From positions 2,170,001 through 2,234,000 of the forward strand of contig JBBCIN010000002.1 of NCBI GenBank assembly GCA_037200885.1: a stretch of DNA of 64,000 nucleotides, given 5' to 3'. The notes under the pieces were generated by a model that saw only the letters and a program-made list of their open reading frames with translations, ran no database searches and was not told the DNA's origin. The position numbers were made by a program, and so were the translations under genes. This DNA comes from PMG-095 sp037200885. Its GTDB lineage: Bacteria > Myxococcota_A > Polyangia > Polyangiales > Polyangiaceae. This document shows, one piece after another, positions 48,275-58,075 of this stretch; positions within the stretch are counted from its first letter, which is position 1, and the number at the start of each line of letters is the position of its first letter.

Positions 48275-49138
48275 TCAGTCTCGAGTGGGCACTTTCGCTA
48301 GGCAGCCCTGCGCGTCGAGCGAAACCAACCCCTGCTTGAGCAAACGTCCGGCAGCGCGCTTGAACGCCTTCTTACTCAAGCCAAAGAGCTCGCGCAGCTG
48401 TTCCGGTGAAGAGTGGTCACCGACCGGCGACACGCCTGGCTTGCTGATGATCCGCAGCACGGTTTCAGCGTCGTTTTCCAGCTCTTCGTGGGCGTGCGCG
48501 CGCAGCGAGAGTTCGACCTTGCCGTCGGAGTGCAAGTGGCTGACGCGAAAGCGCGCGGCCTGCCCCCGGGTCAACCGATGCGGCTCGGAGCCGGGCACCA
48601 TGCCCAGAAAGCGACGCTCGAGGATCGCGAACAGGCCAATCTCCGGATCATTGCGCCAGGCCTCGCCCTCGAGCCATTGGTCTTCGCTGAAGTTGGCGGG
48701 CTCGAGATCGAGCATTTCGGCGATGCGCATCGTGCCGGCAAGGCGGCCCGAATCGTCCAAGTAGACGCCAATCGGTTCACGTGACCCCACGTGCAACTCG
48801 CGGGTTTGCTCTTTGAACGGCACCAAGAGCTCCTTGGCCAGGCCCCAATCGACGAAAGCGCCGAAGCTCGTGCAAGTAGTGACGCGTAAGAATGCGACCT
48901 CCCCAAGGCTCAGCTTGGGCGTGCGCGTCGTGGCGAGCGGGCGATCCTCGGAGTCGAGGTACACGAAGACGTCGAGCGAATCCCCGACTTGGGCACCAAG
49001 CGGGATTTCCGAGCCGATCAAGAGCAAGCATGGCGCGTCCGTCGCCAAATTCGTGGGATCGCCCAAAAACGCGCCCGACGGCGTAAAGCGCCGCACAGAA
49101 AGCGTCGTGGCGCGACCGAGCAATGCTTTGAAATCCAT
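48275..49138 (-). CDS. CvfB-like S1-domain RNA-binding protein
   Basis: A 287-residue protein from ATG 49138. S1-like domains are visible (GEVAFLRVTTCTSFGAFVDWGL, then LLVPFKEQ), followed by a winged-helix-like end (SPEQLRELFGLSKKAFKRAAGRLLKQGLV), the layout of the CvfB/YitL family, which regulates gene expression through RNA. An in-frame upstream start at 49282 was rejected because the extension has no family match. Confidence 0.85.
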   Translation of the reverse strand: MDFKALLGRATTLSVRRFTPSGAFLGDPTNLATDAPCLLLIGSEIPLGAQVGDSLDVFVYLDSEDRPLATTRTPKLSLGEVAFLRVTTCTSFGAFVDWGLAKELLVPFKEQTRELHVGSREPIGVYLDDSGRLAGTMRIAEMLDLEPANFSEDQWLEGEAWRNDPEIGLFAILERRFLGMVPGSEPHRLTRGQAARFRVSHLHSDGKVELSLRAHAHEELENDAETVLRIISKPGVSPVGDHSSPEQLRELFGLSKKAFKRAAGRLLKQGLVSLDAQGCLAKVPTRD

Positions 49139-49210
49139 TGGGGGGCGGCCGAGTTTGGCACAGGCAATAGGCGGAGAGTACCTTCTTGGGCTATTCTCGC
49201 CGATCATCCC

Positions 49211-50086
49211 ATGGCTTTCGGACCCGGCGATGTCGTCAACAACCGTTACCGGATCTTGGACAAGCTGGGCGCAGGCGCACACGGCGTCGTGTATCGGGCT
49301 CGAGATCTCGAGACGCGTGAAGAAGTCGCGCTCAAGTTTTTGGGCGACGGCAAATCACTCGACCCCGAGTACAGCCGACGCATCGAGCGAGAAGCCATGG
49401 CCATGGCCCGCTTGCGCGGGACGAGCGCCGTGTACGTGCACGGCCTGAACGTCGCTCAAGACGGCAGCCTGTATTTGGTCATGGAGGTCTTGGTCGGTAG
49501 AGACTTCGAGGACTACTTGGCCGAGGCCGAGCGCGTCGGGGGGCGGCTGAAGAAGCCGAAGTTACTGGAGCTGATGCGACCAATCGTGGATACGCTGGAG
49601 GCCGCGCATCGCCAAGGCATCGTGCATCGCGATCTAAAACCGAGCAACGTGTTCATCGTCGATGCCGCGCGCGGCGGCGGCGTGCGGCTGCTGGACTTTG
49701 GTTTGGCCAAAATGCTAGACGCCAGCGAGCTCACTGCGGACGGCATGGTCGCGGGCACGCCCAGCTACATCTCGCCCGAAGCCTGGAAAGGGATCTCCAG
49801 CATTCTCGACCACCGGATCGATGTCTACTCGCTGGGCGTCCTGGTGTTTCGCGCGCTGAGCGGGCGAACACCCGCGCCCAAGGGCAGCATGCTGGACGTT
49901 TGCAGCTGGGCGATGAAAGGCGAACGTCCCAGCCTGCATGCACTCCGGCCGAGCTTGCCCCGCGCTGTCGACGTGTGGGTGGAGAAAGCGCTCGCGATCG
50001 ACCCGAACGATCGCTTTCAAAGCGTGCGCGCGCTGTGGAATTCGCTGGAAGGGCTCTTGGCCGAGCGCGCCAAGAGCCCGTTCTGA
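49211..50086 (+). CDS. Ser/Thr protein kinase
   Basis: A 291-residue soluble eukaryotic-type kinase. It shows a glycine loop LGAGAHGVVYRA, catalytic K42 (VALKFL), the HRDLKPSN loop with D141 and K143, DFG at 162-164 and APE-like SPEAWK. No transmembrane or sensor region follows, so it probably acts with partner proteins. It lies convergent to the giant TPR gene and divergent from the CvfB-like gene. Confidence 0.93.
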   Translation: MAFGPGDVVNNRYRILDKLGAGAHGVVYRARDLETREEVALKFLGDGKSLDPEYSRRIEREAMAMARLRGTSAVYVHGLNVAQDGSLYLVMEVLVGRDFEDYLAEAERVGGRLKKPKLLELMRPIVDTLEAAHRQGIVHRDLKPSNVFIVDAARGGGVRLLDFGLAKMLDASELTADGMVAGTPSYISPEAWKGISSILDHRIDVYSLGVLVFRALSGRTPAPKGSMLDVCSWAMKGERPSLHALRPSLPRAVDVWVEKALAIDPNDRFQSVRALWNSLEGLLAERAKSPF

Positions 50087-50087
50087 A

Positions 50088-53000
50088 TCAGAGCGTACCG
50101 AGTTTGCGACGCGCGGCGAGCGCCGGATCGCTGACCCAAAACCGCATCAGATCATGGACGCTGCGCATGCCTTGGGCCAGCGGGGCGCCGGTGAGCCCCG
50201 CCAGATCTCCTTCGGTCTGGCGCAGGAGCCCAATGCTGCCGGGCAAATCATCGCTCAGGATCAGCGCCGCACGCTGCGCGCCGAGTCGGGCGCGGAACAG
50301 CCATTCGGCAGGATCCAAGCGCGGAGCCGCGACGTAGGCCCGCGCGGCCTCCTCCACCGCGCCACGCCCCAGCCAGGGCAACGAGCGCGAAACGCGCCGC
50401 GCGTGGTTGTTCAGGAACTCTTCGTCGGCAAGCCCACTGGCAAATGACGAGTCGACGGTGCGGGCTGCGGCCGCCAAGAGCACCGCCAAAGCATCGGCGG
50501 AGAGCCGGTCGATCGCTTGCATACTCCGCGAAATATTGGCCATCACGCGAGCGAGCAGGAACACCTGTTGGCCTTCGCTGAGCTTCGCGAAGCCGCTCGG
50601 GACGAGTACCGAGACCGGATCGCTGAATTCCACGTCGATGGCTCCGCCCTGCGCGCGATGCAGGTACAGATCGTACTCTTCGACGCCGAACACGTTGGCC
50701 ACGCGATCGGCCAGCGCACGCAGCGGGTGCCCGGACTTCGCGCTGATGCGATCGCGGGTGCTGACGCCGAAGCGCTCCAGCTCGGGCGGGTGCACCTTGC
50801 CCAAGCCCTCCGCGATCTGAACTAGGAGGGAGCTGGCCGCATCGTCCGCGGGCAACGGCGCGATGGCTTGCAATTGGCTCAGGTCGAACGACCCGGCGTG
50901 ACCAGCGCCTGCGCGAGACGGGCGCGCGTGGAGCGTCGCGCGTTCCAGGTCATTGGCGGCGTTGATGGCCAAGAGCGGCGCGAGTGCCAACGTCGCTTCG
51001 GCGACCCGGCCCAGGCCCTTGAAGCCCTCGGAGAGCTCGCGCCAAGCTGATGGCCGCATCACGTCGGTTTCGAGCACCCGGCGCGCCGCCGCGACTGCGG
51101 GAGCGAATTGGCCCGCGCGGAGTAGCCGCGTGGCAAGCTCCGCTTGCAGCTCCACGCGCTCGCCGATCTTGCTCAAGCCGCGCGTCAGGGCTTGCACCGC
51201 TTGCTCGAATTCGCCCATGTCGTCGGACAGCACGCGAGATACTTCCAAGTAGGTCGGGATGAGTGCCGGCGACGAGGTAGGCGCATCCTCGGCGAAGCGC
51301 GACAATGCCGCCACGTAGCGGCCGTAGTTGGCGCTGCCTCTTCGCCCCTCGCTCGCCACCAATTCGCGAAATTCAACGGCCGCCGCGCCATCCACCCCGA
51401 TCAGTGCCACTGCTTGCTCATAGGCCTGAATCGCGGCTGCGGCTTGACCACGGGTGCGCTCCAAGCGGCCCACCTCGACCAAGGCCGAAACTCGCGCGTT
51501 CAACTCGGGCGAGACCTTGACTAGGCGACGCGCGGTTTCGGCGGCCTCGTCCAATTGTTTGTTACGCCGCTGGAGCGAGAGCAAACGTTCCAGCGCGACG
51601 CGATGATCGGGATCGCGCAGGAGAGCCGCATTGAGATTACTCAGCGCACGCCCCGCATCACCCAGGTGTTCGTCGACCACCGCGGCCAGCCGCACATGCG
51701 CTTCGACCAAGACGTCATCTGCCGGACCTTGCCCGATCACTCGCGTCAGGCGATCCACGGCTTCCGCCCACTGACCGTCGCGGGTGTATAGGTCGGCCAG
51801 CTTCATCAAGGTCGGCACGTGGCCCGGCACGAGAGCTTGGGCCCGGTGCAGGGCCGCCAGCCCAGCCGGAAGATCCTTCTTCTTGTCGGCGTACAGCTCG
51901 GCCACGTTGACCCAAATGCTCGCCACCCGCTCCGGCTTCTTGGCGGAGGTGGCGGCCTGAGTGAAAAGCGCGATCAGCCGATCGACCTCCCCGCGCGACA
52001 GCAAAAGCTCGCGCACGCGAGCGGCGGCGGCTTCGTGCTCGGGGTTGATCTCGAGGGCACGCGCCAGGCTGTGCACGGCGCCAGCGACATCTCCGCGGTC
52101 GGTACGACAGTTCGCAGCTTTGATCAAAAGCCGCGCGGCAACGCCGAGATCGAGACCCATGCGGGCTTCGCTTTCGGCCGCCTCTTCCAACAGCTCGGAG
52201 ATCTGACCGCGTTCGGCGATCCGGCTCAAACCACGCGCCGCCGCGATGCTCTCGGGATCGTGTCTGAGGGCGGAACGGAACGTCTCCAGCGCGGAGCCGT
52301 CACCGAGCTCCTCGAGCGCTTCGGCCAGGCGCGTATTGTACAGCGCGATCAGCTGCGGCTCTTCGACCATCGCGCCGAGCTTGGCATCGATGTGCGACAG
52401 CAGCTTCTTGTCGCCCTCGCGCAGCGCGCGTTGCTCGAGCGCACGAAGCGCGGCGAGATCCGTGGGCAATAGCTGCAAAATAGCGAAATAGCTATTTTGC
52501 ACCTGTTCGGGTGAAGCGCCCGAGAACTCTTCCTGCACGCGCGCCAGCTCTCTCAGCGCGCCCACGCGCGCTCCGGGATCGTTGAACACGCGCGCCTCGG
52601 ACGAGAGCACTTGGACCAGCAGATCCCAGGCGCCGCGTTCGGCGTACAGCGGCTCGAGCGCCAAGAGCGCGTCGACGTGGCCAGGGTCTCGGTGCAGGAC
52701 CGCTTCGAAACAGCTGATCGCTCGCACCGGATCGCCGAGCTCGTCGCGCCAGACCTCGCCTTCGCGCAGCAGGGCGGCGACCGCGAGCTTGGGATCCTTG
52801 GCTGTCTCCGCTTCCCGCGCCAATTCGTCGACCAAGCGCTTGAAGTCGCGCGCCTCGGTCAGGAGCCGCAGACGCCCGTCGCGCGCGGGGCGGAAATCAG
52901 CCTCCACGCTGAGCGCTGCCTCGTAGGCCGCGAGCGCCTTTTCTGGGGATTTCAAGCGATACTCGTACACCTCGCCCAGCCGGAACGAGGTCCGCGCGCG

Positions 53001-55505
53001 CTGCGCGGGTTCCTTGAGTGAGCTCAGTTCCAGCTCGAGGAGCTTCACGTACTCGTCGAAGCGGTTGCGTTCGGTCAGCTTGCGACCGAGCGCGTGCAGG
53101 GCTTGCTGATTGAACGGATCCATCTCGATCGCCTTGCGATAGGAGATGATCGCATCTTCGTCGCGCCCGATGCGCTCTTCGTACAGCTCGCCCATTTTGA
53201 ACAAGAGCGCCGCAGATTGCGGATTTTTCCCAGAGATGCGAAGTTCGGCCTGATAGGTCTCGAGCAGGTCTTCATAGCGGCCGGCCTTGTAGTGCAGCCG
53301 TCCAAGGCTCGCCAACGCGGGCGCGTAGGTGCGATCGAGATCGTATATCTTACGAAACAAAGCGAGCGCTGCGTCATCGTCACCGAGCTCGACTTCGGAG
53401 ACTTCACCGGCGCGATGCAAAATCGCTAGTCTCTGCCGCTTGTCCGGGATTTTTTGGGCCTCGAGCTCGAGCGCCTGCACCAAATCCTTGAACCGGCCAG
53501 CGCGCTCGGCGGCGCGCTGCAGCGCGTGGATCGCGCCCAGATGCTGAGGGTCCACGTCCAAGATCCGTCGGTACGCGGTGAGCGCCTGGGCTGGCGCCTC
53601 GAGCGCGTCCTCGTACAAACGGCCGACCTTGAACAGGTACGTGACCTTGGTCTCGTCGTCGGCGGCGCCATCGACCGCACGTTCGTACAGTTCCGCTAGT
53701 TCCGGGAAGCGCTGGGCCTGCGTGTAGAGACGTGTCAACGCCTTGAACGACGGAGCGTAGCCCGGGAGCACGCCGAGCGCGCGCGCGTGGTGCTGCACCG
53801 CCTGGTCGACGACCTTCAATTCGGATTCGTAGATCTGGGCAATGCGCGAGTACGCGGCCGCACGCCGGGCCGGATCGTTCGTGGCCTCTGCCTCGCCGGT
53901 GTGCACACGAACCAACTCTTGCCACTGCTTGCTACGCGTATAGAGCTTGGCCAGCGCCTGAATTGCCGGCACGTAGCCACGCTCTGCTGCTAGCGCACGC
54001 TCGTACCATTGGATGGCGCGCGCCTCGTCCGTCAGCTTGTCTTCGTAGATCTGCGCCAGCCGATGGTAAATTCCGACTCGTTCGGTGGACGCTTCGAGCC
54101 TGCCGGCGATGCGCTCCAAGATGCGCACCAAGTCGCCATGGCGTCGCGACAGCTCGTACACGCGCGCGAGCTCTTCCAAAATCATCGGCTCGTCTGCCAC
54201 GTGAGAGAGCGCGCGTTCCAGCGCGTCGGCCGCAGATTCCAGGTTACCGATGCGATCGGCGTACAGCCGCGCCACCCGATACAAGGACAGCGCGCGCACC
54301 GCGGGATCCGCGGACAGCACGGCCTCGCGCTCGAGCACCGTGATCAAATCGTGATGGCGCTGGTGCGCGGTGTGCAGGCGCTTCAACGCCAAGATAGCGG
54401 ACGGCGCGCCCGGATCGGCCTCGAATGCAGCCTGATACAGCTCGGTCGCCGTGTGATTGTCGCGCTTGTGCGCCTCGAATAGCCGCGCTCGTTCGGACAG
54501 CACGGCCGCGCGATGCCGTCCATCGGAGGTCAACACCTGCGCGGCACGCTGGTAGGTCTTTTCGAGCGCGTCCCAGGCCTTGGCCGCGAGCTCGGCCCGT
54601 TCGACCGCGCGTAACGCCGAGGGGTTGGTCTCATCCAGCTCCAGCGCGGCCTCGTAGGCATCGCGCGCCTCGCGCTTGAGCCCGAGCTTCTCGTCCAGGA
54701 TGCGCGCTTTTTCCAGCGAGACGAGCGCCTTCTTGGCCGCGTTCGAGGTGGCTCGCAGCTCGGCATCGAACAGCGGCAAAGCGGCTGCGAATTGCCCGGC
54801 TTGGAGCAGCGCGCGCCGCGCGCCCAAGATCGACGGCAAGTGATCGGGCAGCAGGCGATGAGCGAACTGATAATGCTCTGCCGCGTGCGCCAAATCGCCG
54901 AGCGAGCTATCTTGTAAGCGCGCGATTTCGAAGTGCAATCGGCCCGCCCGCTGGGCACTCGGGGCAGGTTTTTGTTCGAGCTCGCGTTCGCAAGCCAAGA
55001 TTAAATCCTTGGCATTTTGCACGCGGGTCAGCGAGGCTTGATTGCGATCGCCCGGGACGCTCGGCTTCATCAAGGTCGGGGCGTCGCTGGCCGTCTCTTC
55101 GTGGGTCCCGAAAGACAACGTCTTGATCACGGCCGCGCGCCCCGCCTGACTGAGCTCACTCGCCACGACCGGCACGGGCGCATGCGAGGCCGAAGGACTG
55201 GCTGACGCCTTGGGAGACGAGACTGGCGCCGCCTTGGGTTTCGAAGGCGGCGAAGCATTGGGCGAAGACGCCGGGGCGACCGAGGCGGCGGGTGGCTCGG
55301 CGAGCACCGGCACCGACGGAGATTCCTCCCGCGACCGACGCGGAGCCGGAGGCGGTCCGGCGGAACGCATCGGCGTGGGCGGGGCCTTGCTGCGCGCGGT
55401 TTCGGGTGCCTTGGGCGCACGCGACGTAGGCGGCAACGGTGGCGGGACCGAAAGAGGGCGTGCGCCGGGAGCTGGTTTCTTCGTGGGGTTCGGTTCGTCC
55501 GCCAT
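50088..55505 (-). CDS. Giant TPR-repeat protein
   Basis: An 1805-residue cytosolic protein from ATG 55505. Residues 1-165 are Pro/Ala/Ser-rich and disordered. Some thirty tetratricopeptide-like units follow (recognisable LY...Q....L..A....A..YYQ.AL patterns such as LARVYELSRRHGDLVRILERIA and LGRLHYKAGRYEDLLETYQAE). The last 350 or so residues form a separate helical region. TPR arrays bind partner proteins. Similar giants are frequent in myxobacteria; substrate unknown. Confidence 0.85.
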   Translation of the reverse strand: MADEPNPTKKPAPGARPLSVPPPLPPTSRAPKAPETARSKAPPTPMRSAGPPPAPRRSREESPSVPVLAEPPAASVAPASSPNASPPSKPKAAPVSSPKASASPSASHAPVPVVASELSQAGRAAVIKTLSFGTHEETASDAPTLMKPSVPGDRNQASLTRVQNAKDLILACERELEQKPAPSAQRAGRLHFEIARLQDSSLGDLAHAAEHYQFAHRLLPDHLPSILGARRALLQAGQFAAALPLFDAELRATSNAAKKALVSLEKARILDEKLGLKREARDAYEAALELDETNPSALRAVERAELAAKAWDALEKTYQRAAQVLTSDGRHRAAVLSERARLFEAHKRDNHTATELYQAAFEADPGAPSAILALKRLHTAHQRHHDLITVLEREAVLSADPAVRALSLYRVARLYADRIGNLESAADALERALSHVADEPMILEELARVYELSRRHGDLVRILERIAGRLEASTERVGIYHRLAQIYEDKLTDEARAIQWYERALAAERGYVPAIQALAKLYTRSKQWQELVRVHTGEAEATNDPARRAAAYSRIAQIYESELKVVDQAVQHHARALGVLPGYAPSFKALTRLYTQAQRFPELAELYERAVDGAADDETKVTYLFKVGRLYEDALEAPAQALTAYRRILDVDPQHLGAIHALQRAAERAGRFKDLVQALELEAQKIPDKRQRLAILHRAGEVSEVELGDDDAALALFRKIYDLDRTYAPALASLGRLHYKAGRYEDLLETYQAELRISGKNPQSAALLFKMGELYEERIGRDEDAIISYRKAIEMDPFNQQALHALGRKLTERNRFDEYVKLLELELSSLKEPAQRARTSFRLGEVYEYRLKSPEKALAAYEAALSVEADFRPARDGRLRLLTEARDFKRLVDELAREAETAKDPKLAVAALLREGEVWRDELGDPVRAISCFEAVLHRDPGHVDALLALEPLYAERGAWDLLVQVLSSEARVFNDPGARVGALRELARVQEEFSGASPEQVQNSYFAILQLLPTDLAALRALEQRALREGDKKLLSHIDAKLGAMVEEPQLIALYNTRLAEALEELGDGSALETFRSALRHDPESIAAARGLSRIAERGQISELLEEAAESEARMGLDLGVAARLLIKAANCRTDRGDVAGAVHSLARALEINPEHEAAAARVRELLLSRGEVDRLIALFTQAATSAKKPERVASIWVNVAELYADKKKDLPAGLAALHRAQALVPGHVPTLMKLADLYTRDGQWAEAVDRLTRVIGQGPADDVLVEAHVRLAAVVDEHLGDAGRALSNLNAALLRDPDHRVALERLLSLQRRNKQLDEAAETARRLVKVSPELNARVSALVEVGRLERTRGQAAAAIQAYEQAVALIGVDGAAAVEFRELVASEGRRGSANYGRYVAALSRFAEDAPTSSPALIPTYLEVSRVLSDDMGEFEQAVQALTRGLSKIGERVELQAELATRLLRAGQFAPAVAAARRVLETDVMRPSAWRELSEGFKGLGRVAEATLALAPLLAINAANDLERATLHARPSRAGAGHAGSFDLSQLQAIAPLPADDAASSLLVQIAEGLGKVHPPELERFGVSTRDRISAKSGHPLRALADRVANVFGVEEYDLYLHRAQGGAIDVEFSDPVSVLVPSGFAKLSEGQQVFLLARVMANISRSMQAIDRLSADALAVLLAAAARTVDSSFASGLADEEFLNNHARRVSRSLPWLGRGAVEEAARAYVAAPRLDPAEWLFRARLGAQRAALILSDDLPGSIGLLRQTEGDLAGLTGAPLAQGMRSVHDLMRFWVSDPALAARRKLGTL

Positions 55506-55604
55506 GACCGGAATCAATCTATCACGGGCTTTGGCTGCGGTCGGGGCGCTATCCGAGCCTGCGCGTGGCCCTGCGGCCGGAGGAGTGCCCACATTGGGCC
55601 CGGC

Positions 55605-56939
55605 GTGCTATCAACCGCCGCCGTGGACGCCCCCCCCGACCTACTCATCATACGCGACGTGCGCGCGTTCGACCCGAGCGGCAACTTGGACGTTCAAGGG
55701 GACGTGGTGCTCGAGCGTGGTCGCATCACCCGCGTGGGGCGGGACGCGGCTCGTGGCCTCACGAGCGCCGAAAACGCCCGCGTGATTGACGGCCGAGGCA
55801 AGCTGCTTTTGCCGGCTTTCGTCGACATGCACGCGCACCTGCGCGAGCCCGGGCAGGAGTACAAAGAGGACATTCGCAGTGGCCTCAGCGCGGCTGCGGC
55901 GGGCGGGTACGCGCATGTGTGCGTGATGCCCAATACCAAGCCGGTAAACGACACCCGCGCCGTCACCGAGCTGATGAAGAGCCGCGCCGCTGAGGTCGGT
56001 GGTCCGAGCTTGCACCCGATCGCCGCCATCACCATGGGCCAGCACGGCAAAGAGCTGACCGAGATGGCCGAACTGCGCGATGCAGGCGCGGTGGCCGTCA
56101 GCGACGATGGCGTGTGCGTGATGTCCTCGGCGGTGATGCGACGCGCCCTGGAGTACGCGAAAAATTTCGATCTGCCGGTGATTCAACACGCAGAAGATCA
56201 CGACCTCACCGCCGGCGCGGACATGCACGAGGGCGAAGTGTCGGCCAAGCTCGGCCTGCGTGGCTGGCCACGCATCGCCGAAGACGTGATCATCGCTCGC
56301 GACGTGCTGCTCGCCGAGTACACCAAAGCCCGCTACCACGCGGCGCACATCTCGACGCTCGGGTCAGTGCGCATCATTCGTGAAGCCAAATCGCGCGGCA
56401 TCGACGTGACTTGTGAAGTCACTCCGCATCATCTCCTGCTGACGGACCAGGCGGTGCTGGGCTACGACACGGGCTGCAAGGTAAACCCTCCACTGCGCGA
56501 GGAAGCCGACATCGACGCATTGCGCCGAGCGCTCGCCGACGGCACAATCGACGCCATTGCGACCGATCACGCGCCGCATTCTTCTCTGGAGAAAGACTGC
56601 GAATTCTCGGAAGCCAAGCCGGGCATGATCGGCCTCGAGCTGTGCTTCGGTTTGCTCTTCAAGTTGGTCGGACAATCCGGCCTCGGCCTGGCTCGCTTGA
56701 TCGACGCGCTGTCCGCTCGTCCCGCGCGCATCGTGGGCGTCGAGGCACCCCGCATCCGCGAGGGCGCGTTGGCGGAGGTCGTGTTGATAGATCCGGAAGC
56801 GATGCTTATCGTCGAACAACTCCCGTTCAAGTCCAAAAGTCGAAACACGCCGTTCATGAAGCACGAACTCAAAGGAAAGATCATGCTCACCCTCGCTCGA
56901 GGTCGGATTGCCTTCGAGGCGGCTGGAGGTGCACCATGA
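55605..56939 (+). CDS. pyrC: Dihydroorotase
   Basis: A 444-residue zinc amidohydrolase that closes the dihydroorotate ring in pyrimidine synthesis. Metal ligands are in DMHAHLREPGQEY, PVIQHAEDH, HISTLGSV and the catalytic ATDHAPHS. The start shown is GTG 55605; GTG 55623 is an alternative. It overlaps carA by ATGA, giving a pyrimidine operon. Confidence 0.94.
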   Translation: MLSTAAVDAPPDLLIIRDVRAFDPSGNLDVQGDVVLERGRITRVGRDAARGLTSAENARVIDGRGKLLLPAFVDMHAHLREPGQEYKEDIRSGLSAAAAGGYAHVCVMPNTKPVNDTRAVTELMKSRAAEVGGPSLHPIAAITMGQHGKELTEMAELRDAGAVAVSDDGVCVMSSAVMRRALEYAKNFDLPVIQHAEDHDLTAGADMHEGEVSAKLGLRGWPRIAEDVIIARDVLLAEYTKARYHAAHISTLGSVRIIREAKSRGIDVTCEVTPHHLLLTDQAVLGYDTGCKVNPPLREEADIDALRRALADGTIDAIATDHAPHSSLEKDCEFSEAKPGMIGLELCFGLLFKLVGQSGLGLARLIDALSARPARIVGVEAPRIREGALAEVVLIDPEAMLIVEQLPFKSKSRNTPFMKHELKGKIMLTLARGRIAFEAAGGAP

Positions 56940-58075
56940 GCACGCGCCCTGCCTACCTCGCTCTGGCTGATGGTACGGTTTTTCCGGGCAAGGCCTTCGG
57001 TGCGGACACCGTCGCCATCGGTGAGGTCGTGTTCACCACCGGGATGACCGGCTACCAAGAAGTGCTGACCGACCCTTCGTACGCCGGCCAAATCGTGACG
57101 ATGACCGCGCCACAGATCGGCAACACCGGCATCAACCATCAAGACGCGGAGAGCGTGAACGACAAGCCGCAAGTCGCCGGCTTCGTCATCCGCGAAGAGA
57201 GCCCGGTGGTCTCGAACTATCGCTCGCAAGAGACGCTGGACGCCTACCTTGCTCGGAACGGCATCATCGGCATCTCCGAGATCGATACGCGCAAGCTGAC
57301 TCGGCACCTGCGCGACAACGGTTCGCAAAATGGCGCCATTGGTACGGAGGCTCCGGACACGCTGGTCGACCGTGCGCGCTCCGCTCCCAATATGGAAGGC
57401 CTGGATTTGGTGACGCGAGTCAGCCCCAAGTTCAGCTACGAGTTCAAGGAGTCGCGCGCAGAATGGGGCGTCACGGCCCTCGATCCACGCGATGGCGGCA
57501 GCGCCCCGAGCGGCCGCAACTTTCACGTCGTGGCCTTCGACTACGGCGCCAAGCGCAACATCCTGCGTTGCTTGGTCGATTGCGGGTTCAAAGTCACGGT
57601 CGTGCCCGCGAGCACCACGGCGGAGTCTGCGCTCGCGCTGAACCCAGACGGCATTTTTCTCTCGAACGGCCCGGGCGATCCCGCCGCCCTGCCCTATGCG
57701 GTCGACAGTGTGCGCGGCTTGCTCGGCAAGAAACCGATCTTCGGCATCTGCCTCGGACACCAGTTGCTCGCGCGCGCCCTTGGGGCCAGCACCTACAAGC
57801 TCAAGTTCGGCCACCGCGGGCTGAACCAACCGGTCAAGGACCTGACCACGCAACGCGTGGAAATCACGACCCAAAACCATGGCTTCGTGGTCGATGTGGA
57901 TTCGCTCAAGGGGGTCGCGCGAAGCACGCACCTACACTTGAACGACGGCAGCAGCGAGGGCCTCGAGGCCACGGACGCAGAGGCCTTCAGCGTACAGTAC
58001 CACCCGGAAGCCGCAGCCGGACCGCACGATGCTTTGTACCTCTTCGACCGCTTCCGCCGCATGATGGACCGATGA
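56936..58075 (+). CDS. carA: Carbamoyl-phosphate synthase small subunit
   Basis: A 379-residue glutamine amidotransferase subunit that supplies ammonia for carbamoyl phosphate. GGAGG lies before ATG 56936. The CPSase small-chain domain is followed by the class I glutaminase with nucleophile C272 (FGICLGHQ) and SVQYHPEA. It overlaps pyrC and rimO by ATGA. The large subunit carB is not in the window. Confidence 0.97.
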   Translation: MSTRPAYLALADGTVFPGKAFGADTVAIGEVVFTTGMTGYQEVLTDPSYAGQIVTMTAPQIGNTGINHQDAESVNDKPQVAGFVIREESPVVSNYRSQETLDAYLARNGIIGISEIDTRKLTRHLRDNGSQNGAIGTEAPDTLVDRARSAPNMEGLDLVTRVSPKFSYEFKESRAEWGVTALDPRDGGSAPSGRNFHVVAFDYGAKRNILRCLVDCGFKVTVVPASTTAESALALNPDGIFLSNGPGDPAALPYAVDSVRGLLGKKPIFGICLGHQLLARALGASTYKLKFGHRGLNQPVKDLTTQRVEITTQNHGFVVDVDSLKGVARSTHLHLNDGSSEGLEATDAEAFSVQYHPEAAAGPHDALYLFDRFRRMMDR